The notes under the pieces are model-generated. The model saw nothing but the letters and a program-made list of their open reading frames with translations. It had not been told where the DNA came from and did not search any database. A stretch of DNA of 52,699 bases from an uncultured Endozoicomonas sp. (GTDB taxonomy: Bacteria > Pseudomonadota > Gammaproteobacteria > Pseudomonadales > Endozoicomonadaceae): contig NZ_CANMAO010000028.1 of the NCBI RefSeq assembly GCF_947495845.1, positions 1 through 52,699 of the forward strand, in the 5' to 3' direction. Of this stretch, positions 1 through 9,563 are shown piece by piece (the first letter of the stretch is position 1; every line of letters starts with the position of its first letter). The translations under genes and the position numbers were made by a program.

Positions 1-1
1 G

Positions 2-97
2 CGGAAGTTGCGTTATACCATGCACTTGGCAAGCTACCTGAACCAGAAATTGCCCACAGATTTTACTGACGAGGCTATCTTTATGGCTTGCGAATAG
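2..97 (+). CDS. C-terminal end of an unidentified protein (cut by the window edge)
   Basis: An open frame enters from the left edge and stops at TAG 95-97. Its last 31 residues end in LPTDFTDEAIFMACE. I do not recognise the family. The frame is open over its whole visible length and has normal-looking codons. It overlaps the extreme 5' extension of the next open frame, which is one reason to place that gene's start further downstream. It could also be a chance frame. Confidence 0.4.
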   Translation, partial: RKLRYTMHLASYLNQKLPTDFTDEAIFMACE

Positions 98-189
98 GTA
101 ACAATAAATTCTTTGCATTGTTTACATACATAATTCGACGCACAGGCAATGTTCTGTGGAGTGATGGTGCTCAGACTGTGAAAACTGAT

Positions 190-3051
190 ATGTTTACCAA
201 ACTGGTGTCAATGGTTGCAGGAGTAATAGCCATGGTTTCAATAGCAGGTTGTTCAATGACGACGGAGAGAGAAGCCCTGGTGACACCTGGCGATGTGATT
301 AAAAGCCCGGCGGATGATCGGGATTACCGGTATCTGACTCTGGATAACGGTTTGAAGGTGCTGCTGATTTCTGATGCGGATACCGACAAGTCTGCCGCTG
401 CGGTGGATGTGAATGTTGGCAGCTATCAGGATCCGGATGATCGTCTGGGTCTGGCGCATTTCCTTGAACACATGTTGTTTATGGGGACGGAAAAATATCC
501 GGACGTGGATGGCTATTCTGAGTTTATCCGCGCCAACGGCGGTGGCAGTAATGCTTATACTGCGGATGTCCGCACCAATTATTATTTCGATATCAATAGT
601 GATCAGTTTCAGCCGGCGATGGATCGGTTAGCTCAATTTTTTATCGCGCCAAAGCTGGACCCGGAATATGTGGAGCGGGAAAAGAACGCGGTGGATTCTG
701 AATACCGACTCCACGCTCGCGAAGACGGCTGGCGTCTGTTTATGGCCACCAACAAAACGTCCAATCCGGAGCACCCGAAAAGCCGGTTCAATATTGGCAG
801 TCTGGACACTCTGAATAACGACGATGGTCAACTGTGGCAGTCCTTGAAAGACTTTCATGAAAAATACTACGTTGCTTCCAATATGAGCGTGGTGGTTTAT
901 GGTAAAGAGTCGTTAGATACGCTTGAACAATGGGTTAATGCCTCTTTCAGTGAAGTGCCTTCCGGAACTCATCCAGAGTTAAAGATTGGTAAAGCGCCCT
1001 ATTCGGATGATGAAGTTCAGGTGCGTATCAATATCGTGCCTTTGAAAGACACTCGTGTTCTGTCGTTAAGTTTTCCGCTGCCAAGCACGCAGGAATATTA
1101 CCAGCTTAAACCCCTTGGCTATCTGGCAAGAGTTGTCGGTTATGAAGGCAAGGGCAGTCTGCACAGTTATCTGAAAGACCGTGGCTGGATCGACTCTTTA
1201 GCATCCTACGGCAGCGATCTGCCCGGTGAATACAGTGAATTCAATATTCGCATGGAACTGACGCCAGAAGGACTGAAAAAAGTCGACGACATTACCGCCA
1301 TTGTTTTTGATTATCTCGATCTTATTCGTCAAGAAGGCATGCAGGCCAGCCTGTATCAGGAAAGCAAACAGGTGGCAGAGCTGGGTTTCCGTTTCCAGGA
1401 AGATCGTAATCCTCAGCAGACCGTTTCGGGTCTGGCATCTCGAATGCATTATTTGCCGGCGGAACATCTGCTGGAAGCGAACTATATATACGAAGCCTAT
1501 GATCCGGAATTGATTCTGAGTTATCTCAATAAGATGACCCCGGAGAATCTTCGTCAGGTGGTGATTGCCCAAGGTTTGCCTACGGATAAAGTAGAGCCTT
1601 ATTTTGAAACGGCTTACAGCATTGAAAAGCTGCCAGCGGCATTGGTTAAACGACTGCGTACGCCTGAAGTCGACCGTGAGCTGACCATTCCTGAACCCAA
1701 CCCCTTTATAGCGGATAATCTGGACTTAGTGGAAGGAAGCCGTATCGGCAATCCAAAGGTGATTCTGGAGAAGTCAGGGCTTCGTCTTTGGAATCTTACC
1801 GATACCAGCTTTGGCATGCCTCGGGGAAATATCCGGGTCATGATTTCTTCGGAAGAAGCGTCGAAAACACCGGCTGAAAATGTGATGGTGCAGCTTTATA
1901 AAGCGCTATTGTCCAGAAGTCTGAACGAATATGGTTATCCAGCTAAAGAAGCGGGGTTGAATTACAGCATCACTGCCGGGCGTCGGGGGGTGATGATCAG
2001 TTTGTCGGGTTATTCTGATAAACAACCACTGTTGCTTGAAGACATTCTGGAAGCGGTGAAAACGTTTAATCCCCAGGAAAACGCTTTTGAGCAGGAAAAG
2101 GCGGTACTGCTTCGTTCACTGAAGAACAAACAGTTCCATACACCTTACCGCCTGGGGCTGGATGCTCTGAGCCAGTTGGCTTACCCAAGTTATCCGGACG
2201 ACGCTACGTTATTGAAAGCGGCAGAGAAGGTCACCTGGAAACAACTGCAACAGTATGCCAATGCCTTCTATCAGCACATTCATGTGGAGATGCTGGTGCT
2301 CGGCAACCATAGCGAAGCCAGTGCCCTGCAAATGGGAGCGATGGTTGAACGCTATTTGTTAAGTGATACCAATCGCAGCGATCGGTTTGATCTTCCTTAT
2401 CACCTGTTGGGCGACACGGATCGTGTGGTCACCATGGATATTGAACACGACGATTCCATGTTGATCAGTTATTACCAACTGCCGGAGACCGGTAATCGCG
2501 AGCGGGCACAATATGCATTATTAGGTCGGTTACTGGCTAACCCATTCTTTAATGTGTTGCGTACTGAGCAACAGTTGGGCTATGTGGTGTTTGCCGGGCC
2601 AAGGCCGTTTGAAAAGCATCCGGGTATTATCTTTGTTGTGCAATCGCCAAAGTTGGATCCCACAGGTCTTGAGGGTCGAGTTGAGCAGTTTTTGCAATCC
2701 CAGAAAGCAGCCTTTGCCAGCCTGACCAATGAAGAGCTGGAGCAGTATCGCCAGGGCCTGATCGGCGATCTGCTAAAGAAAGATGATAACCAGGATGAGC
2801 GCAACAATCGGTTCTGGCAAGGCATTGCCAGTGGTGAAACGGATTTTGATAACCGTGAACGGATTGCGGAAGCGGTTCGTCAGCTGACGCCGGCGGATAT
2901 GCAGGCTGCTCTGGATCGTTTGCTGGAGAATAAGGGCAAGCTGGTCGTTCGTTCCTTTGGTGAGCCGCATAAATCAGCCTATCAAGCAGAGGGATCCAGA
3001 ATGGAGTGCACCTCCATGGATTGTTTTAGCGATTTGCCATTGCAGCATTAA
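190..3051 (+). CDS. ptrA: Pitrilysin-type M16 zinc protease, lipoprotein (protease III-like)
   Basis: A zinc metallopeptidase of the insulinase/pitrilysin family, which degrades small proteins and peptides in the periplasm. The inverted zinc motif HFLEH lies about 90 residues from the chosen start, and the distal acidic region (VEREKNAVDSEY) follows some 75 residues later. The 953 aa length fits the one-chain, four-domain pitrilysin form (E. coli PtrA is about 960). I chose ATG 190 because it begins a classical signal peptide ending in a lipobox, SIAG|C with Cys21. The open frame extends upstream to TTG 88, but that extension has no RBS and would bury the signal. A lipobox suggests a membrane-anchored enzyme, whereas E. 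coli PtrA is soluble in the periplasm. Stands alone, followed by a hairpin. Confidence 0.9.
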   Translation: MFTKLVSMVAGVIAMVSIAGCSMTTEREALVTPGDVIKSPADDRDYRYLTLDNGLKVLLISDADTDKSAAAVDVNVGSYQDPDDRLGLAHFLEHMLFMGTEKYPDVDGYSEFIRANGGGSNAYTADVRTNYYFDINSDQFQPAMDRLAQFFIAPKLDPEYVEREKNAVDSEYRLHAREDGWRLFMATNKTSNPEHPKSRFNIGSLDTLNNDDGQLWQSLKDFHEKYYVASNMSVVVYGKESLDTLEQWVNASFSEVPSGTHPELKIGKAPYSDDEVQVRINIVPLKDTRVLSLSFPLPSTQEYYQLKPLGYLARVVGYEGKGSLHSYLKDRGWIDSLASYGSDLPGEYSEFNIRMELTPEGLKKVDDITAIVFDYLDLIRQEGMQASLYQESKQVAELGFRFQEDRNPQQTVSGLASRMHYLPAEHLLEANYIYEAYDPELILSYLNKMTPENLRQVVIAQGLPTDKVEPYFETAYSIEKLPAALVKRLRTPEVDRELTIPEPNPFIADNLDLVEGSRIGNPKVILEKSGLRLWNLTDTSFGMPRGNIRVMISSEEASKTPAENVMVQLYKALLSRSLNEYGYPAKEAGLNYSITAGRRGVMISLSGYSDKQPLLLEDILEAVKTFNPQENAFEQEKAVLLRSLKNKQFHTPYRLGLDALSQLAYPSYPDDATLLKAAEKVTWKQLQQYANAFYQHIHVEMLVLGNHSEASALQMGAMVERYLLSDTNRSDRFDLPYHLLGDTDRVVTMDIEHDDSMLISYYQLPETGNRERAQYALLGRLLANPFFNVLRTEQQLGYVVFAGPRPFEKHPGIIFVVQSPKLDPTGLEGRVEQFLQSQKAAFASLTNEELEQYRQGLIGDLLKKDDNQDERNNRFWQGIASGETDFDNRERIAEAVRQLTPADMQAALDRLLENKGKLVVRSFGEPHKSAYQAEGSRMECTSMDCFSDLPLQH

Positions 3052-3071
3052 TCCTAAATCTGTGCATGAAT

Positions 3072-3102
3072 AACGTTACTGACACTCTGTGTCAGTAACG
3101 TT
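3072..3102. terminator. Perfect hairpin between convergent genes
   Basis: A 14-bp perfect stem (AACGTTACTGACAC and its complement) with a 3-nt loop TCT sits between the stop of ptrA and the stop of the J-domain gene. There is no clean T-tract, but its position between two convergent stops makes a shared bidirectional terminator likely. Confidence 0.75.
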
Positions 3103-3108
3103 GGTTCA

Positions 3109-5316
3109 TTAATCGAACATTTGTACCAATACGGTATTGGCATTACTAATCAGTTTAAAAATTTCCTCATACTGTTTTTTCTGTAAAGTTGTTTCAGCAT
3201 CGCTCAGACCTTCAGGTTTGAACTTATCTGGATGATATTGTAACGACAGTTTTCGATACGCTTTTTTCACGATTCCTGCAGAAAGTTCATCTCCCTTGAT
3301 GCACAGAATGGCCATCGCATCACCGACATTATCCATAGACTTACCATAAAACCGAGCCAGTAAATCATTTAATGTTTTGTTAGTGGATTTTGGATAGTCA
3401 TTGACCTTTGGGGGAGCATTGTTAGTAAAGAACTGCTGTCTGCCTGAACGGTTCTGGCCATGACCGGTATATTTTGAATGATATCCAGTGCCTGCCCCGC
3501 CAAACCCTGCTCCGAAACCTGCTCCAAAGCCGCTGTCAAAATTATAATGATGTCTGTCGTGTTCCCTTTCCTGACGGGATCGATTGTATTGTTTCTGTTT
3601 CTGTTCCTGCTCTTGGCGGAATTGCTCTTGCCTTTCTCTGCGTTTGCGGGCATTTTCCTGACGAGTTTTCTCATAGCGGGCGTTACTTTCTGAATTCTCT
3701 TTCTGTCTTGCCTTTTCATGTTTTGCCCTTTCATTATTCGCCTGTTCTCGGCGAGCCTTGGCTTCTTTCTGTGCTTTATTGAAATTTACATTTGTCGTGT
3801 AATGATCAAGTTCAATTTTAAATTGTTTTTTGGTAACAAACATCTGGGAGTGCTCCGGTTTATACCAGCTATGCAGGTCGGATTTGATGTCTGCGATAAT
3901 CTTTCCTGTACTTATCCCCAGTTCAGGGTGGATAGGGAATAATTTTTCTACGCTGAGTCGGTATGAGGAGCCCGCATTGGAAAGCTCACGGTTTATCAGG
4001 TTTAATGCTTCTATGGTTGAAAGACCTGCGAGTTTACCTTCAACCTGAGACAACATTTTTTGAACCTGGTGCTTAGTTTTACAGGTTAAAATTTTCTCTG
4101 TAATGCACGTAGGAAAAAGATGGCTCTTCAGTCGATTGTTTCGATTTGTTTCGTTACCCGATTTTCCGTATATCGAATCGACACGTTGTATTGCATCAGC
4201 AAGTACATTAAGGAATGATTTCGCTTTAAATCGTTTCACATCGCAAACGCCCGAAACATCAGATTGCTCGAAAATCTGGTTTAATTTTTGCGCAACTAAT
4301 TCATCACCGATACCATGATCTATATCGTTTGCAACAAGCTTTTTCATCTGTTGCCAGTAACCATAAGTGTTCTGTGGTTTTGACATCTTATATGGCTCAG
4401 AGGCTTTGTAGGAATCTTTCTTGGCTTGCTCTTGACTTTCATTTTTCGCTCTGTTGTTCTTTGTTGGCTTTGTGGTTTTGCTAGAAGCGTCGGGTGCTGT
4501 TTTGGAGTCAGTATTGTCTTTCTTATCGGCTTTCTGAGGTTTGCTTGACTCTTCTGTTTCTGGTCTAGTTGATGATTGTTGTTTTTTAGTAACTTTGTCA
4601 AAGAGTGTTTCCATATCCTGCTTTACAAGAAAACTCATTTTCATATTTAAAAAGTCTATAAATGTACTTTTTTCATTAATACCTTCGAACATTGATGGTT
4701 TTAATTGATGTGTGTTCTTTTGAATAGATAGTAACGCATTTATCTTTTCTATATACATGTTGTTTTTGACGGAGTCAGGGCAGTCGACAAGAGTTTCTTT
4801 AATTGATTTTAGGGATAGAGTTTTTTTAATCTGGTTGAAATCTTTGTCGGCTGACATTCCGCTGTCATTGAAATAATCTAGAATGTCGTTTGGATGGCAT
4901 TTGTTTAAATTAATCAATAGTGGCATGGTTGAAAAAACAGCAGGCATGAAGCTGTTTGGGTCGAATCTAATGTTGTTGTTAGTTGTTCTTTCGAATGTGC
5001 CATTTACTTTTTTGGCAATGACTTTTGGGTCTACGCCATTTAAATCATCTGCTTCAACTAATTTACTGATTTCTTTCCACATGTTTGAATTTTTTGAGGT
5101 TGGATCTACTGGATAGTAGATCGGATCTGTAGATCTTTTTTTCTCTTCAGGCTTGTTGGAATGGTTCGTGTTTGTTTTTGTGGATCTATTTGTTGAGCTG
5201 GAAGTGGCTTTTCTTCCATTAAAAAAAGCACCTTTTTCTTTATTAATGTTTGGAGTGTTTTTTCCAAAGTCAGTGTTTTTGAAATATGAGCTTCTTGGTA
5301 TTCTTGAGCTTGCCAT
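3109..5316 (-). CDS. Large protein with C-terminal J domain and two copies of an N-terminal module (putative effector)
   Basis: A 735 aa protein. The last 85 residues form a J domain: LARFYG, AYRKLSLQYHPDKF with the diagnostic HPD at 695-697, then a C-terminal helix. J domains recruit and stimulate Hsp70. Here the domain is C-terminal, without the Gly/Phe-rich order, zinc region or substrate domains of DnaJ. Upstream, a module of about 60 residues occurs twice, near 79-137 and 319-380 (W..x..KLV..D...G......A.K.N..FE). Between and after these are a Lys/Ser/Thr-rich linker (245-315), a highly charged Arg/Gln/Glu segment (514-588, probably coiled coil) and a Gly/Phe/Ala stretch (595-609). No signal peptide. 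The RBS AGAGG precedes ATG 5316. The gene is monocistronic with a long AT-rich leader. The function is not known; a role in a host cell is inference. Confidence 0.85.
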   Translation of the reverse strand: MASSRIPRSSYFKNTDFGKNTPNINKEKGAFFNGRKATSSSTNRSTKTNTNHSNKPEEKKRSTDPIYYPVDPTSKNSNMWKEISKLVEADDLNGVDPKVIAKKVNGTFERTTNNNIRFDPNSFMPAVFSTMPLLINLNKCHPNDILDYFNDSGMSADKDFNQIKKTLSLKSIKETLVDCPDSVKNNMYIEKINALLSIQKNTHQLKPSMFEGINEKSTFIDFLNMKMSFLVKQDMETLFDKVTKKQQSSTRPETEESSKPQKADKKDNTDSKTAPDASSKTTKPTKNNRAKNESQEQAKKDSYKASEPYKMSKPQNTYGYWQQMKKLVANDIDHGIGDELVAQKLNQIFEQSDVSGVCDVKRFKAKSFLNVLADAIQRVDSIYGKSGNETNRNNRLKSHLFPTCITEKILTCKTKHQVQKMLSQVEGKLAGLSTIEALNLINRELSNAGSSYRLSVEKLFPIHPELGISTGKIIADIKSDLHSWYKPEHSQMFVTKKQFKIELDHYTTNVNFNKAQKEAKARREQANNERAKHEKARQKENSESNARYEKTRQENARKRRERQEQFRQEQEQKQKQYNRSRQEREHDRHHYNFDSGFGAGFGAGFGGAGTGYHSKYTGHGQNRSGRQQFFTNNAPPKVNDYPKSTNKTLNDLLARFYGKSMDNVGDAMAILCIKGDELSAGIVKKAYRKLSLQYHPDKFKPEGLSDAETTLQKKQYEEIFKLISNANTVLVQMFD

Positions 5317-6135
5317 ATTAACCTCTGTAATTAATTTTTAATTTATATTAATTATATGTTATAAGGTTTTTTGGTTGTTTTCATGTTGTTTTTAACAAAT
5401 TACGACTAATTGATTGGTGTTTAGGTTTGCATATCATTTAATATTAGACCTTTGTCTAAATTGAAGATCTAAATTGGTATGCAAGGTTTTAAATGGTTTT
5501 TTTGTTGGTTGTTTTTTTATGGTTTAGTTGATTTTTTTCGAGAGATGATGGTGGTGGGTTGTTGATATGAATGGCTCGTTTTTTCTTATGATGTGCCTAT
5601 TGTTTTAAGGTTTAATAGGATGGCTGATATTTTACCGCAGCTTAACAGAGCTGTAGCTCCTACTTTCTTTTAGGTTGTTAGTCAGAAAGCAGTGTTTTCC
5701 ATTAAGCCTTTGTTCAAATTTGTTTCGTAACATGATGCTGTTTTGGTTGGCTAAAAAGTCATAATCAAAATTTTTGAAGCTTCAGTAGCATAGGAAAGTC
5801 CATTGAAACTACTAAAACCAATTGTCGCTATTATTGTTATTGCTACATCGTCCATTATTATGGTTTATTCGACCTCCTTCATGCTCCTGAGGCAAATTAT
5901 CCGATAGTTTCTTAAGCCTATCTTCCGCCCACGGACGCCGGTGTTCACAGTTTTTGTTAGAGAATTTTTCACAACAACATAGGCGTGCACAGTGTAACCG
6001 GAGAACTGGTTGGGCTCTGTCTGGCAAATCATTGTCTTGCTGATATTTCTTTCACAAAAGATTACTCCCTCCCCATTGATAATAACCCCACTGTTACATA
6101 TCCTTTTTCTTCATAGGATATATGAGGCAATTGCT
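5317..6135. other. AT-rich intergenic region of about 820 bp
   Basis: Low-GC DNA between the divergent J-domain and 3-hydroxyisobutyryl-CoA hydrolase genes, so it should hold both promoters. Around 5360-5560 it is strongly T-rich. A short palindrome GAGCTGTAGCTC lies at 5648-5659. Apart from a possible transposase remnant at 5812-6027, I see no gene here. Confidence 0.6.
5812..6027 (-). pseudogene. Possible remnant of an ISL3-like transposase N-terminal region
   Basis: A 71-codon minus-strand frame with a Cys-rich stretch (LRLHCARLCCCEKF) followed by RRPWAEDRLKKLSDNLP. The order (V)RLxxxRxxC...C..., an (F)-x-(E/N) step, then a Pro/Ala/Arg segment resembles the zinc-finger region of ISL3-family transposases. 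There is no start context, no terminal repeat and no rest of the gene. A chance open frame is the main alternative. Confidence 0.25.
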
Positions 6136-7233
6136 ATGACCGCTGACGTTCTGCTATCTGAACTGGAAGCCCGGGATAATAAAAAAATTGGCCTGGTGAC
6201 CCTCAATGCTCAAAAGGCGTTGAATGCCCTGAACCCATTCATGATTGAGCAGATGTACCACAAGCTCACACAATGGCAGGACAATCCGGATATTGTCGCC
6301 GTGTTTATGCAGGGCGGTGGTGAAAAAGCCTTTTGTGCCGGCGGTGATGTTCGCTCTTTGCGTCAGGCGGTTGTCGACGGACAAATTGAATCTCCCGCTC
6401 GATTTTTTGAAGACGAATACCGGTTGGATTACCTGATTCATGCCTATACCAAGCCGGTGATCTGCTGGGGTAATGGCATTGTTATGGGTGGCGGTATTGG
6501 TTTGATGGCAGGTGCTGATTTCCGGGTGGTGACGGATACCTCTATGCTGGCGATGCCAGAGATTAGCATTGGTTTGTACCCCGATGTGGCAGGCAGTTGG
6601 TTGTTAAGTCATATGCCAGCAGGCATTGGTTTGTTTATGGGGCTGACCGCCTGTCGTTTAAATGCGGCGGATGCCATTTATGTGGGCCTTGCTAATCGTT
6701 TTATTGATCAGGCGTTTCGCGAGAATGTTCTGGCGTCGCTTTCTCAGGCGGATTGGAGTGCGCAGGAAGCCCATAAAGTGGTGTATGGGATTCTGCAGGA
6801 ATATCGGGAGAAGAGTACCGGCTGGTTACCTTATTCCAAAGTGCGAGAGCATCGTGATTTGATTGCGGGTTTGATGGATAAATCCTCTTTGGTAGAAGTG
6901 ATGGAAGGGCTGGAAAACCTGGTGACCGATGATGAATGGCTACAAACTGCCCGCAAAACAGCGCTAAGAGGTTCGCCTCTGTCGGCCGCCATTTGCCGTC
7001 GGCAATTGAAAGCTGCACGTCATATGTCGCTAAAAGAGGTGTTTCAGAGCGAATTGGTGTTGTCGGTCAACACCGTGTTGAAGGGAGACTTCTGTGAAGG
7101 TGTTCGTTCGGTGCTGGTGGATAAGGATCATAAACCACAATGGAAGTTTGCGGACGCCAGCAAAGTGAACCCTGATCTGTTGGGTGAGATTTTTACTTCA
7201 CCTTGGGCTGAGAATCCACTCAGTGATCTGTAA
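6136..7233 (+). CDS. 3-hydroxyisobutyryl-CoA hydrolase (crotonase superfamily)
   Basis: Hydrolyses 3-hydroxyisobutyryl-CoA to 3-hydroxyisobutyrate and CoA in valine breakdown. The 365 aa length, the oxyanion-hole motifs KAFCAGGDVRSL and NGIVMGGGIGL, the signature MPEISIGLYPDVAGSW and the long C-terminal extension distinguish this hydrolase group from ordinary enoyl-CoA hydratases of about 260 aa. The start is ATG 6136 with GAGG at 6124-6127; the frame is open further upstream but without an RBS. It stands alone, 16 kb from the other valine genes (22394-26751), whose products supply its substrate and use its product. Its stop is 12 bp from the tusE stop on the other strand. Confidence 0.9.
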   Translation: MTADVLLSELEARDNKKIGLVTLNAQKALNALNPFMIEQMYHKLTQWQDNPDIVAVFMQGGGEKAFCAGGDVRSLRQAVVDGQIESPARFFEDEYRLDYLIHAYTKPVICWGNGIVMGGGIGLMAGADFRVVTDTSMLAMPEISIGLYPDVAGSWLLSHMPAGIGLFMGLTACRLNAADAIYVGLANRFIDQAFRENVLASLSQADWSAQEAHKVVYGILQEYREKSTGWLPYSKVREHRDLIAGLMDKSSLVEVMEGLENLVTDDEWLQTARKTALRGSPLSAAICRRQLKAARHMSLKEVFQSELVLSVNTVLKGDFCEGVRSVLVDKDHKPQWKFADASKVNPDLLGEIFTSPWAENPLSDL

Positions 7234-7245
7234 TATGACCGTTCA

Positions 7246-7557
7246 TTAAAAACAATTGGTTGGCCGGGGCAATCCTGCAATGCGGGAAGCCACTCTGGCC
7301 GGGCTTTCCGGAAACAGCTTCAGTAAGTAGAGGCTGTTTCCTTTTTCTTTCCCGAAACACTTTTCAATATGCTTCACAAAGGGGCGCTGATTCGGCGCCA
7401 TGTCGTATTGCTGATAGAACTCGCGGGTAGCGTTGATGATCTCCCAGTGGGCTTCTGTCAGAGTCAGTCCTTCCAGCTGGGCTAGCTGTTCCGCAACGTC
7501 GTGATTCCAATCTTCAAGGTTGGCGAGAAATCCATCTTTATCGAGAGTCAGGGTCAT
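7246..7557 (-). CDS. tusE: Sulfur carrier TusE/DsrC family protein
   Basis: A 103 aa protein of the DsrC/TusE/DsvC family. TusE takes persulfide sulfur from TusBCD and passes it to MnmA for 2-thiouridine formation in tRNA wobble positions. The family fold is visible (DGFLANLEDWNHDVAEQLA, TREFYQQYDMAPNQRPF) and the C-terminal arm ends GLPRPTNCF, with the active Cys102 in the conserved penultimate position. DsrC proteins of sulfur oxidisers carry a second Cys ten residues earlier; it is absent here, which favours TusE. tusBCD is not in this window. It follows the HNH gene on the same strand by about 60 bp. Confidence 0.9.
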   Translation of the reverse strand: MTLTLDKDGFLANLEDWNHDVAEQLAQLEGLTLTEAHWEIINATREFYQQYDMAPNQRPFVKHIEKCFGKEKGNSLYLLKLFPESPARVASRIAGLPRPTNCF

Positions 7558-7618
7558 AGAAGGTTCCGAAGTATTATCGGGCAGGATTTTACGGCACCTG
7601 CCGCTGATAAACCATCTT

Positions 7619-8215
7619 TCAGACTGGCATCAATAAGCCGGTATCGGACTCACGGTTGCGACTCTTCCAGCGACAATTCTTGGAAAATTGGCTGCTCAGG
7701 TAATCTTCCTGCTCCGGCAGGATTCGATTGCTGTTAATCAAAGCCAGATACTCTGCCGCATTCGGCCGGTAGGGCAGGGCGATCAACGATAAGTTGGTAT
7801 GTTCAAGCAGATGATCACCTTTGTGCTGATTGCAACGTCGGCAGGCGGCCACTACATTCATCCAATTGTCTGCACCGCCTTTAGACTTGGGGATAATGTG
7901 ATCCCGCGTCAGCTCCCGGCGTTTATAATAGTGCCCGCAGTAGAGGCATTGATAGTTGTCTCTTTCAAACAGGGAGTAGTTACTGAGAGCAGGGTTATTA
8001 CGGGAGGGAAATAAGCGTTTGCCCCCGCAGGCAATAATGCTGGGCAGTTCCACCACGGTGCGATCGCCCAGAAAGCGGTTATAACCGCCGTGAATGCGAT
8101 ATATGATGTCGCCCAGGCTCCAATGGACGAGTTCTCGTGAATAAAGACAGACGGCTTCCTGCCAGGTGAGCCACTCAACGGGCTGTCCGGCAGTGTTCAG
8201 GCGTAGAATATACAC
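7619..8215 (-). CDS. HNH endonuclease family protein
   Basis: A 198 aa HNH nuclease-fold protein. The N-terminal half is the usual companion region of this group (ILRLNTAGQPVEWLTWQEAV). The HNH core follows: CLYCG, LTRDHIIPKSKGGADNWMNVVAACRRCNQHKG, with two CxxC zinc pairs, the catalytic His of DHIIP and the Asn-His pair. I prefer GTG 8215: an AAGAGGA RBS lies just upstream and the homologous N-terminus V-Y-I-L-R-L begins there. The frame is open to ATG 8236. Such stand-alone genes are widespread in marine Gammaproteobacteria and their role is unclear. I see no restriction-modification partner. Confidence 0.85.
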   Translation of the reverse strand: MYILRLNTAGQPVEWLTWQEAVCLYSRELVHWSLGDIIYRIHGGYNRFLGDRTVVELPSIIACGGKRLFPSRNNPALSNYSLFERDNYQCLYCGHYYKRRELTRDHIIPKSKGGADNWMNVVAACRRCNQHKGDHLLEHTNLSLIALPYRPNAAEYLALINSNRILPEQEDYLSSQFSKNCRWKSRNRESDTGLLMPV

Positions 8216-8417
8216 GACAGAGATTCCTCTTATCATTCCCTGATTGTCATCACTCGTTTGCCAGGCGGGTGATACTCAAATTATCGGCGTTCCATTACCG
8301 ACTTTTATAGTTTCAACTTAACACACTTTTTTTGCCGCAAAAAAGCAACCTGAGGTTTGATTATTCTTGGCGCTGTGTTTATCTATTAGAAAATCCATTG
8401 TGAACAGGAAGTGTGCT

Positions 8418-9470
8418 GTGAAAAAAGTCCGGCTGGGAACCAGTGATCTAGAGGTGTCTGAAGTCTGTCTTGGGTCCATGACCTGGGGCAGGCAAAATAC
8501 GTTAGATGATGCCTTTGTGCAGATCGATTTTGCCCTGGATCAGGGCATTAATTTTATTGATACTGCCGAGATGTATCCGGTGCCACCCAAACCGGAGCTG
8601 AGTGGCGATACTGAACGCTATATTGGCAAATGGCTCAAGGCGAATCCGCAGAAACGGGACGGATTGGTGATTGCCAGTAAAATGGTCGGCGCCGGTTTAC
8701 CCTGGATTCGAGAAGGTCGCCCCATCAGTGGCGCTGATCTCAAAGCCGCGCTGGAAGGTTCGCTGCAACGACTAAATCTTGAATGCATTGACGTCTACCA
8801 ATTGCACTGGCCAAACCGGACATCGCCGCATTTTGGTAAACACTGGCCCGGTATGGTGCCCCACACAACGGTGGATTGTGCACGCCAGGAAGAAGAGATG
8901 CTGGATATTCTCAACAGCCTGCAAACGTGTATCGATGAAGGAAAGATTAAGCACTTTGGTCTTTCTAATGACACGCCCTGGGGCATCGGGGAGTATGTCC
9001 GACTCAGTGAGAAGCATCAGTTACCTCGCCCCGTGTCGGTTCAGAATGAATTCAATCTCATTCATGCTAAAGATTCCCCTTATATGCTTGAGTCCTGCGT
9101 ATTGGAAGGGCTGGCGTATTTGCCCTGGTCGCCACTGGCGGGCGGTGTTTTATCCGGTAAATACCGCAATGGACAAATGCCAGAAGGGGCACGATGGTCT
9201 CTCTCTCAGAGAAACGGTTTGTTCCGGGACCAGTCGCAAACTCATGAAGCCATCGAACACTATTTGCAGATTGCTGAGCGTCATCACATAACGTTGGCAC
9301 AGCTGGCACTGTATTGGGTTTATCAAACAGAAGGCGTTGTCTCGACCATTATTGGTGCGACCAGTCTGGATCAATTGAAGGAGAATATTGATGCCTATTA
9401 CCTGAAACCGTCGGCAGAGTTGATGGAGGAAGTGAATCAGGTGTTCAAAGCCTATCCTGTGCCGTTTTAA
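8418..9470 (+). CDS. tas: Aldo/keto reductase, Tas-like
   Basis: An NADP(H)-dependent aldo/keto reductase of 350 aa, near E. coli Tas in length and in motifs: LGTSDLEVSEVCLGSMTWG, the catalytic DTAEMYP (Asp and Tyr), the Lys of ASKMVG, and YQLHWPNR. The C-terminal region IIGATSLDQLKENI contributes cofactor binding. Start GTG 8418 is chosen because AGGAAG lies 8 nt upstream; the extension to 8367 has no RBS. The physiological substrate is unknown. It is a single gene between the HNH gene and an unknown membrane protein. Confidence 0.85.
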   Translation: MKKVRLGTSDLEVSEVCLGSMTWGRQNTLDDAFVQIDFALDQGINFIDTAEMYPVPPKPELSGDTERYIGKWLKANPQKRDGLVIASKMVGAGLPWIREGRPISGADLKAALEGSLQRLNLECIDVYQLHWPNRTSPHFGKHWPGMVPHTTVDCARQEEEMLDILNSLQTCIDEGKIKHFGLSNDTPWGIGEYVRLSEKHQLPRPVSVQNEFNLIHAKDSPYMLESCVLEGLAYLPWSPLAGGVLSGKYRNGQMPEGARWSLSQRNGLFRDQSQTHEAIEHYLQIAERHHITLAQLALYWVYQTEGVVSTIIGATSLDQLKENIDAYYLKPSAELMEEVNQVFKAYPVPF

Positions 9471-9563
9471 AGGCCGGTATGGGGTAATGACATTTTATAC
9501 GTGACGCATGCAGTCTTGCTTTGTTAGTCTGAAAGAAACCACATTACAGGGAATGTAAACACC

